Shown here piece by piece: positions 61,008-64,000 of a DNA stretch of 64,000 nucleotides. Source of the DNA: Pelagicoccus sp. SDUM812005 (GTDB taxonomy: Bacteria; Verrucomicrobiota; Verrucomicrobiia; Opitutales; Opitutaceae); NCBI RefSeq assembly GCF_031127875.1, contig NZ_JARXIA010000001.1, positions 124,001 to 188,000 on the forward strand. The letters run 5' to 3'. The notes below the pieces were generated by a model. It saw only the letters and a program-made list of their open reading frames with translations, was not told the DNA's origin and ran no database searches. How positions within the stretch are numbered: position 1 is the stretch's first letter; every line of letters starts with the position of its first letter. The translations under genes were made by a program, and so were the position numbers.

Positions 61008-61679
61008 TTAGGCTTTTTCGATTAGATAGCCGAGTCCGCGGCGCGTTTCGATGGGGCAGGGGTGGCCGACGGCGTCGAACTTTCGGCGAATGGATGAGAT
61101 CGCGGATTCGACGACGTTGCTGCGGAGCTCGGCGTTGTCGTCGTAGATGCGGGATTCGATGTCGGACTTGGAAACGATTTCGCCGGAGCGCATGGCTATG
61201 TATTCAAGGATGCGATACTCCCGAGGTTTGAGGGCAAGCTCAGCTTCGTTGACCGAGACGGTGCGCTTGGAGAGATCGAGGGTGACGGGTCCCCACTTGA
61301 TGTGCGAGGCTCGGATGTTGTAGCTGCGGCGGCAAAGGGCGTCGATCCGCGCCAGGAGCTCGTCCATGGCGAAGGGTTTGACCAGGTAGTCGTCGGCTCC
61401 CTTGCTCAGGCCTTCGACGCGATTCTCCACCTTGTCGCGAGCGGTGAGCATGAGGATGCAGGTATTGACCTGCTTTTCCCGTAGCTGGGTGAGGATGCTG
61501 AGTCCGTCCATGTTTGGCAGCATGATGTCGAGGACGATGACGTCGTACTGCTCGTGGGTAGCCATCCAGTAGCCTTCTGCTCCGTCGCCAGTCAGGTCCA
61601 CGACGTATCCTGATTTTCGGAGACCGAGTGCTAGGGAGTCGCGCAGTCGTTTGGAATCTTCAACAAGGAGTAGCTTCAT
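61008..61679 (-). CDS. OmpR-family response regulator
   Basis: A 223-residue regulator: receiver domain (phospho-acceptor D51 in VLDIMLPNMDG, Lys near 101 in DDYLVKPFAM) and winged-helix DNA-binding domain (about 130-220, LKPREYRILEYIAMRSGEIVSKSDIESRIYD and IETRRGLGYLI). The start MKLLLVEDS at 61679 is standard; an upstream ATG at 61724 would add 15 untypical residues. It is transcribed before, and with, the kinase gene. Confidence 0.92.
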   Translation of the reverse strand: MKLLLVEDSKRLRDSLALGLRKSGYVVDLTGDGAEGYWMATHEQYDVIVLDIMLPNMDGLSILTQLREKQVNTCILMLTARDKVENRVEGLSKGADDYLVKPFAMDELLARIDALCRRSYNIRASHIKWGPVTLDLSKRTVSVNEAELALKPREYRILEYIAMRSGEIVSKSDIESRIYDDNAELRSNVVESAISSIRRKFDAVGHPCPIETRRGLGYLIEKA

Positions 61680-61832
61680 TTCACCGTCGGGGCTAGGGAG
61701 GAAATCGATACTTGTACGCTGCATTTCGCAACAGATTTCTTGCTTGCGGCGCTAAAACCAGGAGCAAGTTTTTTCGGTAATCTTCCGATAAGGATTAGCA
61801 TGTTAAGCTAGAAACCCTAGAGATTGATTCCC

Positions 61833-62576
61833 ATGAAAGAAGGTACGACAGGCTTACTCTCGCTTTCCGCTTTGCTTTGCTCGGCGGTGGCGCTTGCGGT
61901 TAGCTTCTACGATCGATTTGAGGAGGCGGAATCTGCCGAGGAAAATCACTTGGAGCGAATCGAGGAACTCGAGCGCGAGCTCGCTTATCTGCAGGGCGGC
62001 GGCTACCACCCGCGAGGCAGCGCCTACGGATCGGGAAGCCAGGCTGCCGAAACCGATGAAACGTATTCTCGTTTTAATGACAGCGGATCGGGTTACCTCG
62101 AGAGCGACGTAGAGGAGATGCGCTGGACCATGGCGGTACGTGGATTCATGCCGGCCACGGCGGACCATGTCGATCGGGCGCGGCGGAGCATGTTCGACGA
62201 GGAAATGGACGCTAAGTCGAAGTTGGCGGCCTTGAGAATCCTTCGCATGGCGGACGGTTTGGACGATGATGTGGTGAGAGCTACAATCACCGCTTTTCAC
62301 TCGACGGACGATCCTCGGGTGCAGGAAGATTTCTTGGAACTGCTCGATGGGGTAACGACTCCGGAGCTGGCTCCGACTTTGCTGAAAGTTACGGCAGAAC
62401 ACCTTAACTACCGCGTCCGGCGTCAGGCCTTGGATGCGATGTCCGGCTTTTTGCCTGATCCTGAATTGGAGGATTGGCTCCGTTTCGTGGAGAAGAACGA
62501 CGGATCTCGCCGCGTGCGCGAAGAGGCGACTCGCACCCTGCGTCAATTAGCCGAAGCCGCGGCGAAGAATAAGTAA
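61833..62576 (+). CDS. HEAT-repeat protein with N-terminal membrane anchor
   Basis: A 247-residue protein. It has one N-terminal hydrophobic segment (TTGLLSLSALLCSAVALAVSF), then a short coiled coil (HLERIEELERELAYL), a low-complexity Gly/Ser linker, and a C-terminal alpha-solenoid of HEAT-like repeats (about 120-245: SKLAALRILRMADGLDDDVVRATI, PRVQEDFLELLDGV, YRVRRQALDAMSGFL, RRVREEATRTLRQLAE). It is probably anchored in the inner membrane as a scaffold. The role is unknown. The ATG at 61833 is used; a TTG three codons earlier is in frame. Confidence 0.75.
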   Translation: MKEGTTGLLSLSALLCSAVALAVSFYDRFEEAESAEENHLERIEELERELAYLQGGGYHPRGSAYGSGSQAAETDETYSRFNDSGSGYLESDVEEMRWTMAVRGFMPATADHVDRARRSMFDEEMDAKSKLAALRILRMADGLDDDVVRATITAFHSTDDPRVQEDFLELLDGVTTPELAPTLLKVTAEHLNYRVRRQALDAMSGFLPDPELEDWLRFVEKNDGSRRVREEATRTLRQLAEAAAKNK

Positions 62577-62650
62577 TACGTCTTTTGGAATCCGTGTATC
62601 CAGTCCTTGGAGCCACCGCTGCGGTTGCTCCTTAATTCATTGTTTTTGTC

Positions 62651-64000
62651 ATGTTTGAATGCCCCAATATTAAATCGAAACTCTCGCCCGCGCTTGCCGC
62701 TATCATACTCGCATGCTCGGCTTCAGCCGCTGTCGCCGAGCGTCCTTTGCGGGTTGACTTAAATACGCAAGGACGCGCTGACATGGAGACGGATCGTTGG
62801 GAGAACTGGCGTGTCGCGGAGGGTGCCACGAGCCGACGCTTCGATGGAGTTGAGGTCGCCTTGCGAGCGGGAGTCAAGGGTGGTCAGCTCGAGTTCGTGG
62901 GAAACAAAGCTGCGGTGGTGAATGGTCTGACTTTGGGCGCGGATGCGGTGGTAGCGAGCGGAGGCGAGAGTTCTGTATTGGAGCTGGAACTACGCGGGTT
63001 GCAGCCGGGCAGGCATACCTTTACTGGATTCCACAGTGCCATGGGGCGCGCTGCTCCTGCGATGTATTCGATTTGGGTGGACGACTCGCGAGTGGGCGAG
63101 GTGGCTCCTGCGACGCAGCCCACGGTAAACGATGACCTAGCCACTTCGTTTGTCAGCTTCGAGGCGAAGAAGGGAAAATCGGTTGTGGTTCGGATTGCGG
63201 CGGAAGGCGCGGGAAGCGTGGTTCTAAATGGTTTCGCGATCGACGACAACGATGCCAGCAAGCGAGCGTTGAAGCCCACGCCTGCGAATTTCGAAAGGCA
63301 TGCGAATGGCGATAGCGGTAGCGTCAAGCTGCAGTGGGCTCCGGCTGAATCGGCCGTAACTCAAAACGTTTTCATAACCTCGGATAAGGATCCGGAGGAA
63401 GCGGTGCGTCGTCTCTCGCTGGCGGAAAAGCATTCGGACAGCTTTTTCAATTCGATTCAGAATGGCGGGTCCATGAGTGTGCCAATCGAACCGAACAACT
63501 CCTTGCTTCACTACGCTTGGAGAGTGGATTCTATCGACCAGTATGGGAAGGTCACGCGTGGCGATGTCTGGCGGTTTCGCGTGCGTCACCTCGCGTTTCC
63601 GACGGCGGAAGGGTATGGACGCTTCGCTATCGGCGGTCGGGGCGGCCGCGTTTTGCACGTCACGAACTTGAACGATTCGGGTCCGGGCTCATTGCGGGCT
63701 GCGGTGGAAGCGACGGGTCCGCGCACGGTGGTCTTCGACGTATCGGGTCTCATCTCTCTTGAGTCGAAACTGGTCTTTAAGGAGGAGAACGAGTTTTTGA
63801 CCATTGCTGGGCAGACGGCTCCGGGCAAGGGCATCTGTATTCGCAACTATACTTTTGGTGGTATTGGAAGTCGTGATACAATTGTTCGTTTCATCCGTTT
63901 GCGGATGGGCGACCTATCGGGCGAGACCATGGATGGAATGGGCCTGGCGAGCGGAGATCACAGTATCGTGGATCATTGCTCGATATCCTGGAGCATCGAC
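62651..64000 (+). CDS. PL1 pectate lyase with N-terminal CBM-like domain (runs off right edge)
   Basis: The reading frame is open for all 450 codons from ATG 62651 to the window end. After a signal peptide (about 1-30, LAAIILACSASAAVA) come a beta-sandwich carbohydrate-binding-like domain (about 33-205), an FN3-like segment (about 210-310) and, from about 315, a PL1-type beta-helix: FPTAEGYGRFAIGGRGGRVLHV, TVVFDVSGLISL, LTIAGQTAPGKGI, DHSIVDHCSISW. The CBM-like/FN3-like/PL1 order is the same as in the C-terminal two-thirds of the fusion enzyme at 38417-42100, but the esterase domain is absent. The rest of the lyase is beyond the window. Not a frameshifted or broken gene as far as seen. Confidence 0.88.
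   Translation, partial: MFECPNIKSKLSPALAAIILACSASAAVAERPLRVDLNTQGRADMETDRWENWRVAEGATSRRFDGVEVALRAGVKGGQLEFVGNKAAVVNGLTLGADAVVASGGESSVLELELRGLQPGRHTFTGFHSAMGRAAPAMYSIWVDDSRVGEVAPATQPTVNDDLATSFVSFEAKKGKSVVVRIAAEGAGSVVLNGFAIDDNDASKRALKPTPANFERHANGDSGSVKLQWAPAESAVTQNVFITSDKDPEEAVRRLSLAEKHSDSFFNSIQNGGSMSVPIEPNNSLLHYAWRVDSIDQYGKVTRGDVWRFRVRHLAFPTAEGYGRFAIGGRGGRVLHVTNLNDSGPGSLRAAVEATGPRTVVFDVSGLISLESKLVFKEENEFLTIAGQTAPGKGICIRNYTFGGIGSRDTIVRFIRLRMGDLSGETMDGMGLASGDHSIVDHCSISWSID

Overview
The window looks like chromosomal DNA of a marine or aquatic Verrucomicrobiota bacterium of the Opitutae (Pelagicoccus or Puniceicoccus type). This is inferred from gene content, not from a marker gene: the DUF1592-family c-type cytochrome plus DUF1552 pair, a large Carboxypeptidase-like/TonB receptor of the Opitutae style, DUF3826 proteins, Opitutae-type PL1 pectate lyases and REP-like palindromes inside genes. 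GC is high (roughly 60-68%) over most of the housekeeping part and visibly lower (roughly 40-50%) from about 31.2 to 38.4 kb.

Left part (1-31 kb). This holds housekeeping and stress genes. They are the start of a response regulator (left edge, minus strand), a DUF1592/DUF1552/esterase trio, a CAT-anticodon tRNA, proB, an NhaC antiporter and a GT1 glycosyltransferase. A stress block follows: a Dps-like ferritin, an AlgB-like sigma-54 regulator with a KinB-like kinase, a coiled-coil lipoprotein and a PRC-barrel protein. Next is a tight three-gene operon for a fructose-containing disaccharide: a mannosylfructose/sucrose-phosphate synthase, a HAD phosphatase fused to a GH100-like glycosidase, and a fructokinase. 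Then come a DUF455-like ferritin with a divergent AraC regulator, DinG, an L,D-transpeptidase divergent from asd, and an exported ankyrin protein ending in two TonB C-terminal-like domains.

Right part (31-64 kb). This is a carbohydrate-utilisation locus. It starts with a TonB-dependent receptor, a DUF3826 protein and an alpha/beta hydrolase. A minus-strand operon encodes a GH2 enzyme, an acetylesterase-pectate lyase fusion and a small secreted protein. A divergent plus-strand operon encodes a GH106 fusion, GH95, a LacZ-type GH2, a TIM-barrel isomerase/epimerase and a GH141-like beta-helix enzyme. After it lie a second DUF3826 protein, an OmpR/CusS-like two-component pair, a HEAT-repeat protein and a second pectate lyase cut by the window end. 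The enzyme set (pectate lyase, acetylesterase, rhamnosidase, fucosidase/L-galactosidase, beta-galactosidase/glucuronidase, no sulfatase) fits a branched pectin such as rhamnogalacturonan.

The most striking non-coding signal is an 18-bp palindrome, TTATTTCA-NN-TGAAATAA. It occurs exactly twice in the window: in front of the TonB receptor and in the divergent promoter of the two enzyme operons. Both copies sit exactly 38 nt downstream of a TTGACA hexamer. It is a good candidate for the operator that ties uptake to degradation. A second unusual signal is a REP-like palindrome lying inside the signal-peptide coding region of two adjacent enzymes, giving both the same 11-residue stretch.
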